64,000 bases of DNA from Streptomyces antibioticus (GCF_002019855.1 NZ_CM007717.1:8069750-8133749), one strand, 5' to 3'; numbered from the stretch's first letter, positions 1-9,580 are shown. Numbers and translations are program-made. Notes: a model not told the origin generated them from the letters alone.

Positions 1-2514
1 CGGGCCCTGCTGGCCGAGGCGGACGACCGGATCATCGGCATCGCGGAGTACGACACCGGCACCGGCGACGACGCCCGCGCCGAGCAGAAGGGCACCGCCG
101 AGGACAAGGGCACCGCCGAGGTCTCCATCGCCGTCGCCGACGGCCTGCACCACCGGGGCGTCGGCACCCTCCTCGTCGAGCACCTCGTCTCGGCGGCGCG
201 CGCGGAGGGCGTCACGGCCTTCACCGCCGACGCGCTCAGCGAGAACCACGAGGTGCTCCGCCTCTTCGCCGACCTCGGCCTGCACACCGCGCGCCGCTTC
301 GAGGGGCCCGAGGTGCGCTGCACCGTCCGGCTCGGCCAGGACGACACCTACCTGTCGGCCGTCGAGGCGCGCGGCCGCGCCGCAGACGTGGCCAGCCTCG
401 TCCCGCTGCTGCGGCCGTCCGCGGTCGCCGTGGCCGGCGCCGGACGCACCCCCGGTTCGGTGGGCCGGGCCGTCCTGCACCATCTGCGCTCGGGCGGCTT
501 CCCCCGACGCCTGTTCGCCGTGAACCCCCACGTCGCCACCGTGCTCGGCGTGCCCTCCTACCCGTCGGTCGCCGCCCTGCCCACGGTGCCCGACCTGGTG
601 ATCGTGGCCGTACCCGCCGCCGCCGTCCCGGCTCTCGCCGAGGAGTGCGGCATAGCCGGGGTACGCGCGCTCGTCGTGCTCACCGCGGGGCTCGACCATC
701 TCCAGGCGCGGGCGCTGCTGGCCGCCTGCCGCACCCACGGCATGCGGCTGGTCGGCCCCAACTGCCTCGGCGTGTCGAACACCGACCCGGAACTGAGCCT
801 CGACGCCACCTTCGCCGCCGAGCACCCCCGCCCCGGCACCGCCGGGATCGCCGTACAGTCCGGCGGCGTGGGCATCGCCCTCCTCGACGGACTGTCCCGC
901 CTCGGCATCGGGGTTTCGTCGTTCGTCTCGCTCGGTGACAAGTACGACGTCAGCGGCAACGACCTGCTCCAGTGGTGGGAGAGCGACGGCCGCACCGACC
1001 TCGCCCTGCTGCACCTGGAGTCGTTCGGCAACCCGCGCGCCTTCTCCCGCACCGCCCGCCGTGTCACGCGCCGCATCCCGGTGCTCACCGTCGACGCCGG
1101 CCGCACCGAGGCGGGCCGCAAGGCCGCCGCCTCCCACACCGCGGCCGCCGCCACCCGCACCATGACCCGCGGCGCCCTCTTCACCCAGGCCGGCATCACC
1201 GCGACCCGCTCGGTCGGCGAGCTGCTCGAGACCGCGGCCCTGCTGCACTCCCAGCCGCTGCCCGCGGGCGCCCGCGTCGCGATCGTCACCAACGCCGGCG
1301 GCGCCGGAGTGCTCACCGCCGACGCCTGCGCGGAGGCGGGCCTCGCCCTTCCCCCGTTCACCCCCACCGTGATCGACGACCTGCTCGCGGTCCTGCCGGA
1401 GGGCGCCGCCGTCGGCAACCCGGTCGACGCCACCGCCGCCGTGTCGGAGGAACAGCTCACCGAGTGCGTCGACCGTCTCACCCGCTGCCCCGGCGTCGAC
1501 GCCGTCGTGGTGGCGCTCGTGCCCACGGCGGTCGCCGCGGCCACCGGCGACGACCTGGTGCGCGCCCTCACCGCCGCCCCCGGCCGGCGGGCCCGCCCCG
1601 TCCTCGCCGTACGCCTGGAACAGGACCGGTCCGTCACGCTGCTGCCCGCCGCGGACGGCGGCACGATCCCCTCCTACGCCGAACCGCAGGCGGCCGCCCG
1701 CGCGCTCGCCCATGCCGCCGATCGCGCCGCCTGGCTCGCCCGGCCCTCCGGCGCCGTTCCCGCACTCGCCGACGTCCAGACCGACCGCGCCCGCACGGTC
1801 GTGGCCCGCTACCTGTCGGACCACCCCGATGGGGGCTGGCTCGACCCGATGCTCTGCGCCGACCTGCTGGACTGCTACGGCATCCCGCAGATCCCCTGGG
1901 CCTGGGCCGAGACCGAGGACGAGGCCGTGCTGGCCGCCGACCGGCTGCGCGGCGCCGACGGCCGGGTGGTCATGAAGGCCCACTGGCCGGGACTGCTGCA
2001 CAAGGCGCAGCAGCACGCCGTCCATCTGGACCTGCGCGGGGACGCCCAGGTTCGGGCCGCGTTCCGCGACCTGGAGAGGCGCTTCGCCGGACTCATGACC
2101 GGCGTGGTCGTGCAGCCGCTGGCCGCCCGCGGCATCGAACTCTTCGCGGGCGTCGCCCAGGACGAGGTCTTCGGCCCGCTCGTGCTGTTCGGGCTCGGCG
2201 GCACCGCCACCGAGGTGCTCGCCGACCACGCCGCCCGGCTCGCCCCGCTCACCGACCGTGACGTGCACGACCTCATCACCTCGCCGCGCTGCGCCCCGCT
2301 GCTGCTGGGCGCGAACGGACAGGCCCCCGTCGACCTCGAAGGGCTGGAACGGCTGCTCCTGCGGCTGTCCCGGATGGCGGCGGATCTGCCGCAGCTCGCC
2401 GAGGCCGACCTCAACCCCGTCCTGGCCAGGCCGGACGGCGTCACCGCGCTCGACACCCGGATACGCCTGCTGCCGCGCCGCCCCCAGGACCCCTACCTGC
2501 GCCGGCTGCGCTGA
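1..2514 (+). CDS. GNAT acetyltransferase / ADP-forming acyl-CoA synthetase-like protein (5' truncated by window)
   Basis: The frame is open from base 1, so the start lies outside the window; 837 residues are visible. The first ~85 residues are the end of a GNAT domain, with an acetyl-CoA-binding signature HHRGVGTLLVEHL near residue 50. Then come a CoA-binding Rossmann domain (VAVAGAGRTPGSVGRAV), a succinyl-CoA-synthetase-like ligase part (IAVQSGGVGIALLDGL; SHTAAAAT at the usual phospho-His position) and a C-terminal ATP-grasp part (GLGGTATEVLADHAARLAPL). This N-GNAT plus synthetase order is that of Streptomyces PatA-type protein acetyltransferases, which acetylate lysines on CoA ligases and other enzymes. 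The flavodoxin gene follows after 37 bp. Whether the synthetase half is catalytic or only a sensor cannot be decided here. Confidence 0.85.
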   Translation, partial: RALLAEADDRIIGIAEYDTGTGDDARAEQKGTAEDKGTAEVSIAVADGLHHRGVGTLLVEHLVSAARAEGVTAFTADALSENHEVLRLFADLGLHTARRFEGPEVRCTVRLGQDDTYLSAVEARGRAADVASLVPLLRPSAVAVAGAGRTPGSVGRAVLHHLRSGGFPRRLFAVNPHVATVLGVPSYPSVAALPTVPDLVIVAVPAAAVPALAEECGIAGVRALVVLTAGLDHLQARALLAACRTHGMRLVGPNCLGVSNTDPELSLDATFAAEHPRPGTAGIAVQSGGVGIALLDGLSRLGIGVSSFVSLGDKYDVSGNDLLQWWESDGRTDLALLHLESFGNPRAFSRTARRVTRRIPVLTVDAGRTEAGRKAAASHTAAAATRTMTRGALFTQAGITATRSVGELLETAALLHSQPLPAGARVAIVTNAGGAGVLTADACAEAGLALPPFTPTVIDDLLAVLPEGAAVGNPVDATAAVSEEQLTECVDRLTRCPGVDAVVVALVPTAVAAATGDDLVRALTAAPGRRARPVLAVRLEQDRSVTLLPAADGGTIPSYAEPQAAARALAHAADRAAWLARPSGAVPALADVQTDRARTVVARYLSDHPDGGWLDPMLCADLLDCYGIPQIPWAWAETEDEAVLAADRLRGADGRVVMKAHWPGLLHKAQQHAVHLDLRGDAQVRAAFRDLERRFAGLMTGVVVQPLAARGIELFAGVAQDEVFGPLVLFGLGGTATEVLADHAARLAPLTDRDVHDLITSPRCAPLLLGANGQAPVDLEGLERLLLRLSRMAADLPQLAEADLNPVLARPDGVTALDTRIRLLPRRPQDPYLRRLR

Positions 2515-2551
2515 GCGCGGCCGCGCGGACCGCGAGAGGAGGCGGACCGCC

Positions 2552-3070
2552 ATGACCGGCACCGACAACACCGGCACTGGCACTGGCACCGTATTGGTCG
2601 CCTACGGAACGACGAACGGATCGACGGCGGAGATCGCCACGGCCGTCGCCGACGTCCTGCGCACCCGCGGCCTGACCGCCGAGGTGCTCCCCGCCCGCTC
2701 CGTCACCGACGTGGCGCGCTACGACGCCGTCGTCGTCGGCGGCGGGCTCTACGCGGGGCGCTGGCACAAGGACGCGCGGCGCTTCGTCCGCCGCCACCGC
2801 GCCCTGCTCAAGGAGCGGCCCGTGTGGTTCTTCGACAGCGGACCGCTGGACGCCTCGGCCTCCGAGCGGGACATCCCGCCCGTGCGCGGCGTACGGCGGG
2901 CCATGGACCGGCTGGGCGTGGAGGAGCACATCACGTTCGGCGGGCGGCTGGAGGACGGCGCCAAGGGGTGGGTGGCCGGGATGATCCTCCGCTCCGGCAA
3001 GGGCGGCGACTTCCGGGACTTCGGCGCGGTCGAGAAATGGGCGCAGGGCGTCGCCGACGCGCTGAAGTGA
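2552..3070 (+). CDS. Flavodoxin-domain protein (protoporphyrinogen oxidase/HemG-like)
   Basis: 172 aa. The N-terminal phosphate-binding loop VAYGTTNGSTAEIATAVA (about residues 13-30) is the FMN-binding signature of flavodoxins, and DAVVVGGGLYAGRWHKDARR is the second FMN loop typical of the HemG-like flavodoxin_5 group. It is probably a cytoplasmic FMN electron carrier or small flavoenzyme. The ATG has GAGAGGAGG about 9 bases upstream, and the gene sits 37 bp behind the acetyltransferase/synthetase gene, so it is probably co-transcribed with it. Redox partner and substrate are unknown. Confidence 0.85.
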   Translation: MTGTDNTGTGTGTVLVAYGTTNGSTAEIATAVADVLRTRGLTAEVLPARSVTDVARYDAVVVGGGLYAGRWHKDARRFVRRHRALLKERPVWFFDSGPLDASASERDIPPVRGVRRAMDRLGVEEHITFGGRLEDGAKGWVAGMILRSGKGGDFRDFGAVEKWAQGVADALK

Positions 3071-3077
3071 GGACTGG

Positions 3078-3091
3078 GGGCCGGTCGGCCC
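3078..3091. promoter_or_regulatory. DevR/OsdR-like 14-bp dyad upstream of the zinc ADH
   Basis: GGGCC-GGTC-GGCCC, 5+4+5 bases, 76 bp between its end and the ATG. Mycobacterial DevR (DosR) recognises a dyad with core GGGAC-N4-GTCCC, and this has the same half-site length and spacing. The assignment is by pattern only; the same dyad recurs upstream of four other genes in this region. Confidence 0.5.
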
Positions 3092-3167
3092 AAGCGGATC
3101 CGGCGATTACCGGACAAGCTGGATATGCGGGCCACTACCGCCACCGGAAAGGATCGGGAGGAGCACC

Positions 3168-4238
3168 ATGAAAGGCTACGTCTTCCACGGCCCCGGGCAG
3201 TCCGCCTGGGAAGAGGTCCCCGACCCTGCCGTCAAGGAGCCCACCGACGCCGTCGTACGCGTCGACGCCGTCACCATCTGCGGCACCGACCTGCACATCC
3301 TCAAGGGCGACGTCCCCGAGGTGCGCCCCGGCACCGTGCTGGGGCACGAGGCGGTCGGCGAGATCGTGGAGGTCGGCAGCGACGTCCGGACCGTCCGTCC
3401 GGGCGACCGTGTGCTGGTCTCCTGCATCAGCGCCTGCGGACGCTGCCGCTACTGCCGCGACAGCGCCTACGGCCAGTGCCTGGGCGGCGGGGGCTGGATC
3501 CTCGGCCATCTGATCGACGGCACCCAGGCCGAGTACGTGCGCGTCCCCTTCGCCGACCTGTCCGTTCACGCCCTGCCCGGCGCGGTCGACAGCAAGGACG
3601 CCGTCCTGCTGGCCGACATCTTCCCCACCTCGTACGAGGTGGGCGTCCTCAACGGCCGGGTCCGCCCCGGCGACACCGTCGCCGTCGTCGGCGCCGGCCC
3701 CATCGGCCTCGCGGCGATCGCCACGGCGCGCCTGTTCTCGCCGGAACGGATCGTCGCCGTCGACCTCGCCGCGTCCCGTCTGGAGGCCGCCAAACGGCTC
3801 GGCGCGGACGCCGTGGCCGACGCCGCCGAGGACCCCGCGCAGCTCATCGCCGACCTCACCGACGGCCTCGGTGCGGACGTCGTCGTGGAGGCGGTCGGGG
3901 TGCCCGAGAGCTTCGAGCTGTGCACGCGCATGGTGCGCCCCGGCGGTCATGTCGCCAACATCGGCGTGCACGGCAAGCCCGCCACGCTGCACCTCGAAGA
4001 CCTGTGGATCAAGAACATCACCATCACCACCGGTCTCGTGGACACCTACTCCACCCCCACCCTGCTGCGCATGACGGCCGCGGGCCGTCTGCCCACCACC
4101 CAGCTCGTCACCCACACCTTCCCGCTGGACCGGATGGAGGAGGCGTACGACGTCTTCGCCCGCGCCGCCGACACCGGCGCGCTCAAGGTGGTGCTCGGCG
4201 AGCCGTCGCACGACGAGATCGCCGTCCCGGCGGCCTGA
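3168..4238 (+). CDS. Zinc-dependent alcohol dehydrogenase family protein
   Basis: 356 aa, a typical medium-chain dehydrogenase length. Catalytic-zinc ligands are visible in TICGTDLHILKG and GHEAVGEIVEVG. A structural-zinc knot follows with four cysteines in CISACGRCRYCRDSAYGQC (about residues 86-104). The NAD(P)-binding loop is VAVVGAGPIGLAAIATA, followed by an acidic VAVDLA, which suggests NAD(H). It should oxidise an alcohol or reduce an aldehyde in the cytoplasm; the substrate is unknown. The start is the ATG preceded by GGATCGGGAGGAG. The XRE-PNPOx gene begins 19 bp downstream, so the two probably form an operon. A DevR-like dyad lies 77 bp upstream. Confidence 0.9.
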   Translation: MKGYVFHGPGQSAWEEVPDPAVKEPTDAVVRVDAVTICGTDLHILKGDVPEVRPGTVLGHEAVGEIVEVGSDVRTVRPGDRVLVSCISACGRCRYCRDSAYGQCLGGGGWILGHLIDGTQAEYVRVPFADLSVHALPGAVDSKDAVLLADIFPTSYEVGVLNGRVRPGDTVAVVGAGPIGLAAIATARLFSPERIVAVDLAASRLEAAKRLGADAVADAAEDPAQLIADLTDGLGADVVVEAVGVPESFELCTRMVRPGGHVANIGVHGKPATLHLEDLWIKNITITTGLVDTYSTPTLLRMTAAGRLPTTQLVTHTFPLDRMEEAYDVFARAADTGALKVVLGEPSHDEIAVPAA

Positions 4239-4257
4239 CGCGAGGAAGTGAGGGGCC

Positions 4258-4971
4258 ATGACCGAACCGGCTGCGGACGCCCGACGCACCGACGGCGCGT
4301 CCGAGGACGACCAGACGCCAACGGACGCCCTGACGCCCAAGGGCGACCTGGGCAGGCGGCTCGTCGCGCGACGGCTCGCCCTCGGGCTGTCGCGCGAGGA
4401 GACCGCCGACCGGGCCGGCATGGCCCCCAGCTATGTGGCACACCTGGAACAGCACGCCGACGCCGTGCCCGGCCGAGGCGCGCTGCTCACCCTCGCCGCC
4501 GCGCTGGAGACCACGGTCTCGGCGCTCACCGGCGGCGACGCCGAAGTACCGCCCGGCCGTGAACAGGCGGGCCGCGCACCGGAGTTCACCGAACTGAGCC
4601 GGGCCGAGTGCGCCGAGCTGCTGTCCTCGCACGGGGTCGGACGGCTCGCGGTCGCGACCGAACTCGGGCCGACGATCGTGCCCGTCAACTACAGCGTGGT
4701 CGACGACGCGATCGTCTTCCGCACCGCCCGCGGCGCGACCCCCTCGCTCGCGGACGGCTGCCCGGTCGCCTTCGAGGTCGACCGCATCGACGACGTGTTC
4801 AGCCAGGGCTGGAGCGTCCTCGCCCGCGGATACGCGCGCACCGTGACGGACCTCGGCGAGAAGCGGCGGCTCGCGGAACGCGCCCGCAGCAAGCCGTGGG
4901 CCGGCGGCCGGCGCGATCTGTGGGTGCGGATCGAGCCGTACGCCGTCACGGGACGCCGTATCGCGGTCTGA
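4258..4971 (+). CDS. XRE helix-turn-helix / pyridoxamine-phosphate-oxidase-fold fusion protein
   Basis: 237 aa in two parts. Residues ~28-90 form a Cro/XRE helix-turn-helix (RLVARRLALGLSREETADRA, then MAPSYVAHLEQH). Residues ~105-237 form a split-barrel flavin/F420-binding domain of the PNPOx family (LSRAECAELLSSHGVGRLAV, TIVPVNYSVVDDAIVFRTARG, VAFEVDRIDD). The fusion suggests a regulator that senses a flavin, F420 or another redox ligand, or an enzyme with a DNA-binding tether; which one is not determinable. It starts 19 bp after the alcohol dehydrogenase stop and ends tail-to-tail with the oleate hydratase gene. Confidence 0.85.
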   Translation: MTEPAADARRTDGASEDDQTPTDALTPKGDLGRRLVARRLALGLSREETADRAGMAPSYVAHLEQHADAVPGRGALLTLAAALETTVSALTGGDAEVPPGREQAGRAPEFTELSRAECAELLSSHGVGRLAVATELGPTIVPVNYSVVDDAIVFRTARGATPSLADGCPVAFEVDRIDDVFSQGWSVLARGYARTVTDLGEKRRLAERARSKPWAGGRRDLWVRIEPYAVTGRRIAV

Positions 4972-4996
4972 ACGGACCAGGGCGGCTCGGGGCCGC

Positions 4997-6568
4997 TCAG
5001 CGGCGGTGCATGCGCTCCAGGGCGGCGGCCAGGACGTGCGGGTCGTGGTGGCCCTTGTAGACCTCCGGCGGCCGCCGGTCCAGCTTCAGCAGCCCCGCCA
5101 CCGCCGTCCAGGCGGTCCGCACCGAGTACTCGACGGTGCGGACGACGTCGTCGGGCACCTCGGCGAACTGGCCGATGAAGGCGAGGTTGACCGACCCCTC
5201 CGGGATCACCCGCGGCCGGTCGCCGTGGCGGCGGGCCAGGAACTGGCTGGTGAGGTAGGGCATCACACAGGGCACGACCGTCGACGTCTCCAGGATCCGC
5301 GCCTCCGTCGCCGCGTCGAACGGCAGGTGGTGCAGGACCTCTTCGAGGATCTCGCGGCCCGTGCACATCGTCATCGGCTTGGGCGTGCCGTTGCCGGCCC
5401 GCCCGGGGAAGAGGCCGTACCCCCACCAGACGGTGACGTCCTCGGGCTGGTCCCGGTAGACGGGCTGACGGTCCACCAGCACGGTCAGCAGCCAGTTGGA
5501 CCCGGTGAAGGTGACCGGACCGCCCCGGCCCGCGGGCCGGCCGCTGAACTCCTCGAGCGCCCGCAGGAATTCGGGGTCGCGGGTGGTGACCGTGAAGGAC
5601 TCCCCGCGCGACTCCTTCACCCGCTTGTCGAAGACGCCCGGATCGCCGAAGTCGGCGCGCCCGCGGGCCAGTCGGTGCCACAGCAGCCAGGCGTCCGAGC
5701 GCGGCGGGGCCGGCGGCGGCGCGGCGGTGTGCGAACCGCGGCTGGAGGCGTCGGTCATCGAGCCGTTGGTGACCAGGACCAGATCCTCGGGCGCGACGGC
5801 GATCTTCTCGTCGCGGCCGCGCCGGCTGAGGTGGAGGGCGTCGACCGTGCCGCTGTGGATGCCCGGCGTGAAGCCGAGGTCCGTGACCTGGCAGCGGGGG
5901 TGGACGGTGACGCCGCGGGCGAGCAGCCAGGCCGTCAGCGGCCGCACGATCGAGTCGTACTGGTTGTGACGGGTCCGGCGCATGGCCGACAGGGACGAGA
6001 ACTCCGGGAACAGGTGCACGAACCGCCGCAGATGGCGGTGGAACTCGACGGCGCTGTGCCAGGGCTGGAACGCGAACGTGGTGCACCACATGAACCAGAA
6101 CGCGGTCGTGAAGAAGTGCTCGCCGAAGCAGTCGCTGATCCGCTTGCCGTCCAAGTGGCCCTCGGACACGGCCAGACAGCGCACCAGCTCCAGCCGGTCG
6201 CGCTCCGAGAAGCCCATCGACGTCGTGTCGACGATCTTGCCGTCCGCGTCGACCAGCCGGGCCGCGTCGTCCCAGGGGGACTCCGCGTGTCCGGCGAGGA
6301 TCTCGTCGGTCACCGAGACGGCCGGGTCGTCGAGCGAGGGGATGCCCGACAGCAGGTCGTAGGTGCAGCGGGACTCGCCGTCGAACATCCGCCCGCCGCG
6401 CATGCTGTAGCCCACGTCCGGACCGCCGCTCGCGTCCAGGCTGCCGCCCAGCGCCCGGTGGCCCTCGAAGAGATGGATGTCGCTCCCCTCGAAGCCGCCG
6501 TCGCGGATCAGATACGTCGCCGCGGCCAGGGCCGCGATCCCGCCGCCCACCAGATAGGCCTTCGCCAT
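4997..6568 (-). CDS. ohyA: Oleate hydratase (FAD-dependent)
   Basis: 523 aa. The N-terminus MAKAYLVGGGIAALAAATYL is a dinucleotide-binding fold, and the FAD/substrate signature SMRGGRMFDGESRCTYDLL with the MCTGREILEEVLHHLPFDAA region identifies the oleate hydratase family (old name: 67-kDa myosin-cross-reactive antigen). The enzyme adds water to the cis-9 double bond of unsaturated fatty acids to give 10-hydroxy acids. The open frame extends further upstream, but the ATG at 6568 has GAGGAG nine bases before it and starts directly with the Rossmann strand. It lies 92 bp downstream of adhE, with a strong terminator hairpin between, so it probably has its own promoter. It has no DevR-like dyad. 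Confidence 0.93.
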   Translation of the reverse strand: MAKAYLVGGGIAALAAATYLIRDGGFEGSDIHLFEGHRALGGSLDASGGPDVGYSMRGGRMFDGESRCTYDLLSGIPSLDDPAVSVTDEILAGHAESPWDDAARLVDADGKIVDTTSMGFSERDRLELVRCLAVSEGHLDGKRISDCFGEHFFTTAFWFMWCTTFAFQPWHSAVEFHRHLRRFVHLFPEFSSLSAMRRTRHNQYDSIVRPLTAWLLARGVTVHPRCQVTDLGFTPGIHSGTVDALHLSRRGRDEKIAVAPEDLVLVTNGSMTDASSRGSHTAAPPPAPPRSDAWLLWHRLARGRADFGDPGVFDKRVKESRGESFTVTTRDPEFLRALEEFSGRPAGRGGPVTFTGSNWLLTVLVDRQPVYRDQPEDVTVWWGYGLFPGRAGNGTPKPMTMCTGREILEEVLHHLPFDAATEARILETSTVVPCVMPYLTSQFLARRHGDRPRVIPEGSVNLAFIGQFAEVPDDVVRTVEYSVRTAWTAVAGLLKLDRRPPEVYKGHHDPHVLAAALERMHRR

Positions 6569-6604
6569 CCCACAACTCCTCGTGTTCTTAGGTCGATCGG
6601 AACC

Positions 6605-6639
6605 GCGCGCCCCCACAGTCTCCCGCCGTGGGGGCGCGC
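6605..6639 (-). terminator. Hairpin terminator after adhE
   Basis: A perfect 12-bp inverted repeat (GCGCGCCCCCAC / GTGGGGGCGCGC) with an 11-base loop, located between the adhE stop and the oleate hydratase start. There is no U-tract, which is common for Streptomyces terminators. It suggests that the two genes are transcribed separately. Confidence 0.6.
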
Positions 6640-6660
6640 CACCGTGCGCGTGCCGTTGCC

Positions 6661-9405
6661 CTACTCCTCGCGGTCCGCGGTACGGCCGCCGTAGTACGCC
6701 GCGCGCATCAGCTCCTGCATGTCGTCGAGCATCGGCATCCGGGGGTTGGCCGGCGCGCACTGGTCCTCGTAGGCGTTGAGGGCCTGGCGGGGCAGGGCGT
6801 CGAGGAAGGCCGGCTCGTCGACGCCGAGCGCCTGGAAGGACGGTTCGATGCCGACGGCGTCCCGCAGCCGCTCCACCGCCGAGGCGAGGGACTCGACGCC
6901 CTCGGCCGGGGTCGCGGCGGGCAGACCGAGCGTGCGCGCGATGTCCTGGAAGCGCTCGGGAGCCCGGTAACTCTCGTACTTGGGCCAGCCGGTGAGCTTC
7001 GTGGGCACGGTGCCGTTGTAGCGGATGACGTGCGGCAGCAGGACCGCGTTGGTCCGGCCGTGCGCGATGTGGAAGGTCGCGCCGAGCGTGTGGGACATGG
7101 CGTGGACGATGCCGAGGAAGGCGTTGCCGAAGGCCATGCCCGCCAGCGTGCCCGCGTTGTGCATCTTCTCCTGGGCCCGCGGCCGGGCCGCGCCCTCATG
7201 GACGGCCGCCTCGATGTTGTCGAAGATCAGCCGGATCGCGTGCAGGGCGAGCCCGTCGGTGAAGTCGCTGGCGTAGACGGACACATACGCCTCGATGGAG
7301 TGGGTGAGGGCGTCGAAGCCGCTGTCGGCGGCCAGCGCGCGGGGCAGCGCGGAGGTCAGGAGCGGGTCGACGATGGCCACGCTGGGGGTGAGCGCGTAGT
7401 CGGCCAGCGGGTACTTCTTGCCGGTGGCCGGGTCGGAGATGACGGCGAACGGGGTCACCTCGGCGCCGGTGCCGGACGTGGTCGGCACGCACACCAGCCG
7501 GGCGAGCTTCCCCAGCACCGGGAAACGGAAGGCCCGCTTGCGGATGTCGGAGAACTTGTGCCGCATGTCGGCGAAGTCGACGTCCCTGCCCTCGGCCTGC
7601 TGCTCGTACAGCAGCCACATCACCTTCGCGGCGTCCATCGGGGAGCCGCCGCCGAGCGCGATGATCGTGTCCGGGCGGAAGTCGCCCATGAGGCGGGCGC
7701 CGCGCCGCACCGAGTCGATGCTCGGTTCCGGCTCGACGTTGTCGATGACCTGGATGGTGACCGGCTCGCGGCGCCGCCGCAGGACGCGTTCCACCCGGCC
7801 GACCAGACCGAGACGGGTCATGGTCGCGTCGGTGACGACGGTGACCCGGTGCACGTCCGGCATCGAGGTGAGGTAGCGCAGCGACTGCGGCTCGAAGTAG
7901 ACCTTCGGCGGCACCTTGAACCACTGGAGGTTGTTGCGCCGCGTCGACACCCGCTTGACGTTGAGGAGTTGGGCGGCGGAGACGTTGTCGGACACCGACG
8001 TACTGCCCCAGGAGCCGCAGCCGAGGGTCAGCGACGGCAGCAGGCTGTTGTAGATGCCTCCGATCGCGCCCTGCGAGGACGGGGCGTTGACGATGATCCG
8101 CACCGTCTTCATGCGCCGGCCGTACGCCTCCGCCAGCTCCGGATCCCCGGTGTGGATGACGGCGCTGTGGCCCTGTCCGTGGAAGGCCACCATGTCGGCG
8201 GCCAGGTCGAAGCCCCGCTGCCAGGTGCCGGCGCGCAGCACCGCGAGGACCGGGCAGAGCTTCTCGCGGGTGAGGGGCTCGTCCGGGCCGACCCGGTCCG
8301 CCTCGACCAGGATCAGCGAGGTGTCCCGGGGCACGGAGAACCCGGCCTGCTCCGCGATCCACGCCGGACTCCGCCCGACGGCAGCGGAGTTGACCTTGGG
8401 CTCGCAGCCCACGCCGGTGGCGTCCGCCCGGCTGGCGGGGAACAGGAACGCCTCCAGCTTCGCCTTCTCCTCGGCGGTCGCCACATGCGCGTGCAGGGTG
8501 CGGAACTCGGCGAGGACCTCGTCGTGGATCTCCTCGTCCAGGATGACGGCCTGTTCGGAGGCGCAGATCATGCCGTTGTCGAACGACTTGGACAGCACCA
8601 GGTCGTTGACCGCCCGCCGCACGTCGGCGCTGCGGTGGATGTACGCGGGGACGTTGCCCGCGCCGACGCCCAGGGCGGGCTTGCCGGCCGAATAGGCGGC
8701 CTTCACCATGGCGTTGCCGCCCGTGGCGAGGATCAGGGAGACCCCGGGGTGCCGCATCAGGGCACCGGTCGCCGCCACCGACGGCGTCTCGATCCACTGC
8801 ACACAGTGCTCAGGCGCCCCCGCGGCGACCGCCGCGTCCCGCACGATCCGGGCCGCCTCCTCGCTGCACCGCTGCGCGTTGGGGTGGAAGGCGAACACCA
8901 CCGGGTTGCGGGTCTTCAGCGCCATCAGCGCCTTGAAGATCGTGGTGGAGGTCGGGTTGGTGACCGGGGTGACCGCGCACACCACACCGACCGGCTCGGC
9001 CACCTGCGTCATGTCGTCCAGGTCGTCGCGGGCGATGACACCGACCGTCTTCATCGGGCCCATGCTGTGCGTGACGTACTCGCAGGCGAACATGTTCTTG
9101 GCGGCCTTGTCCTCGAAGACACCGCGCCCGGTCTCGTCCACCGCGAGCCGCGCGAGGTCCGTGTGCCGGTCCAGCGCGGCCACCGACGCCTTCTTCACGA
9201 TGTGGTCGACCTGCTCCTGGTCGAGCGACTCGTAGTCGGCGAGCGCCTTGAGCCCGTTCGTCACCAGACGGTCCACCGTCACGGCGATCTCGGACGGCGC
9301 GTTCCCTGACGGTGCGGTGGCGGGACGGTCGGTCGCGGGACGGGTCTTCGCGTCACGGTCCTTCACGGCACGGTTCTTCGTGTCGTGGTCGTGGTGGCGG
9401 GTCAT
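6661..9405 (-). CDS. adhE: Bifunctional acetaldehyde-CoA / alcohol dehydrogenase
   Basis: 914 aa, slightly longer than the usual ~870-890. The N-terminal half is an acylating aldehyde dehydrogenase with catalytic cysteine in SFDNGMICASEQAVI. The C-terminal half is an iron-dependent alcohol dehydrogenase (IIALGGGSPMDAAKVMWLLY; PTTSGTGAEVTPFAVISD; iron ligands in AMSHTLGATFHIAHGRTNAV). It reduces acetyl-CoA to ethanol with 2 NADH, classically a fermentative enzyme, so its presence in an aerobe suggests redox balancing under low oxygen. The start chosen is the ATG at 9405 with CGGAGG upstream; an in-frame upstream extension is low-complexity. The first ~45 residues are charged (HHDHDTKNRAVKDRDAKT) and not part of the family fold. 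A DevR-like dyad lies 175 bp upstream. Confidence 0.93.
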   Translation of the reverse strand: MTRHHDHDTKNRAVKDRDAKTRPATDRPATAPSGNAPSEIAVTVDRLVTNGLKALADYESLDQEQVDHIVKKASVAALDRHTDLARLAVDETGRGVFEDKAAKNMFACEYVTHSMGPMKTVGVIARDDLDDMTQVAEPVGVVCAVTPVTNPTSTTIFKALMALKTRNPVVFAFHPNAQRCSEEAARIVRDAAVAAGAPEHCVQWIETPSVAATGALMRHPGVSLILATGGNAMVKAAYSAGKPALGVGAGNVPAYIHRSADVRRAVNDLVLSKSFDNGMICASEQAVILDEEIHDEVLAEFRTLHAHVATAEEKAKLEAFLFPASRADATGVGCEPKVNSAAVGRSPAWIAEQAGFSVPRDTSLILVEADRVGPDEPLTREKLCPVLAVLRAGTWQRGFDLAADMVAFHGQGHSAVIHTGDPELAEAYGRRMKTVRIIVNAPSSQGAIGGIYNSLLPSLTLGCGSWGSTSVSDNVSAAQLLNVKRVSTRRNNLQWFKVPPKVYFEPQSLRYLTSMPDVHRVTVVTDATMTRLGLVGRVERVLRRRREPVTIQVIDNVEPEPSIDSVRRGARLMGDFRPDTIIALGGGSPMDAAKVMWLLYEQQAEGRDVDFADMRHKFSDIRKRAFRFPVLGKLARLVCVPTTSGTGAEVTPFAVISDPATGKKYPLADYALTPSVAIVDPLLTSALPRALAADSGFDALTHSIEAYVSVYASDFTDGLALHAIRLIFDNIEAAVHEGAARPRAQEKMHNAGTLAGMAFGNAFLGIVHAMSHTLGATFHIAHGRTNAVLLPHVIRYNGTVPTKLTGWPKYESYRAPERFQDIARTLGLPAATPAEGVESLASAVERLRDAVGIEPSFQALGVDEPAFLDALPRQALNAYEDQCAPANPRMPMLDDMQELMRAAYYGGRTADREE

Positions 9406-9580
9406 GGGGGCGAGCCTCCGTCGTCGAGGGGGCGGCGCCGCACGGTCGGCGGCGCGGGGGACGGCGGCATCACCGGTGCCGGCCCGGGATCCGGTCCCGG
9501 GACTCGGGCCCTGCCGCTCGTCCACCCGTAGCGTCCCGCGTCAGGGGTGCCGCGCCCCAGGTCCCGGAGGTCCCGGCACG

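Noticed and set aside
6628..9309. A long plus-strand open frame opposite adhE
   Set aside because: It is the high-GC shadow of adhE; the translation is His/Gly/Val-repetitive and adhE keeps all catalytic motifs.
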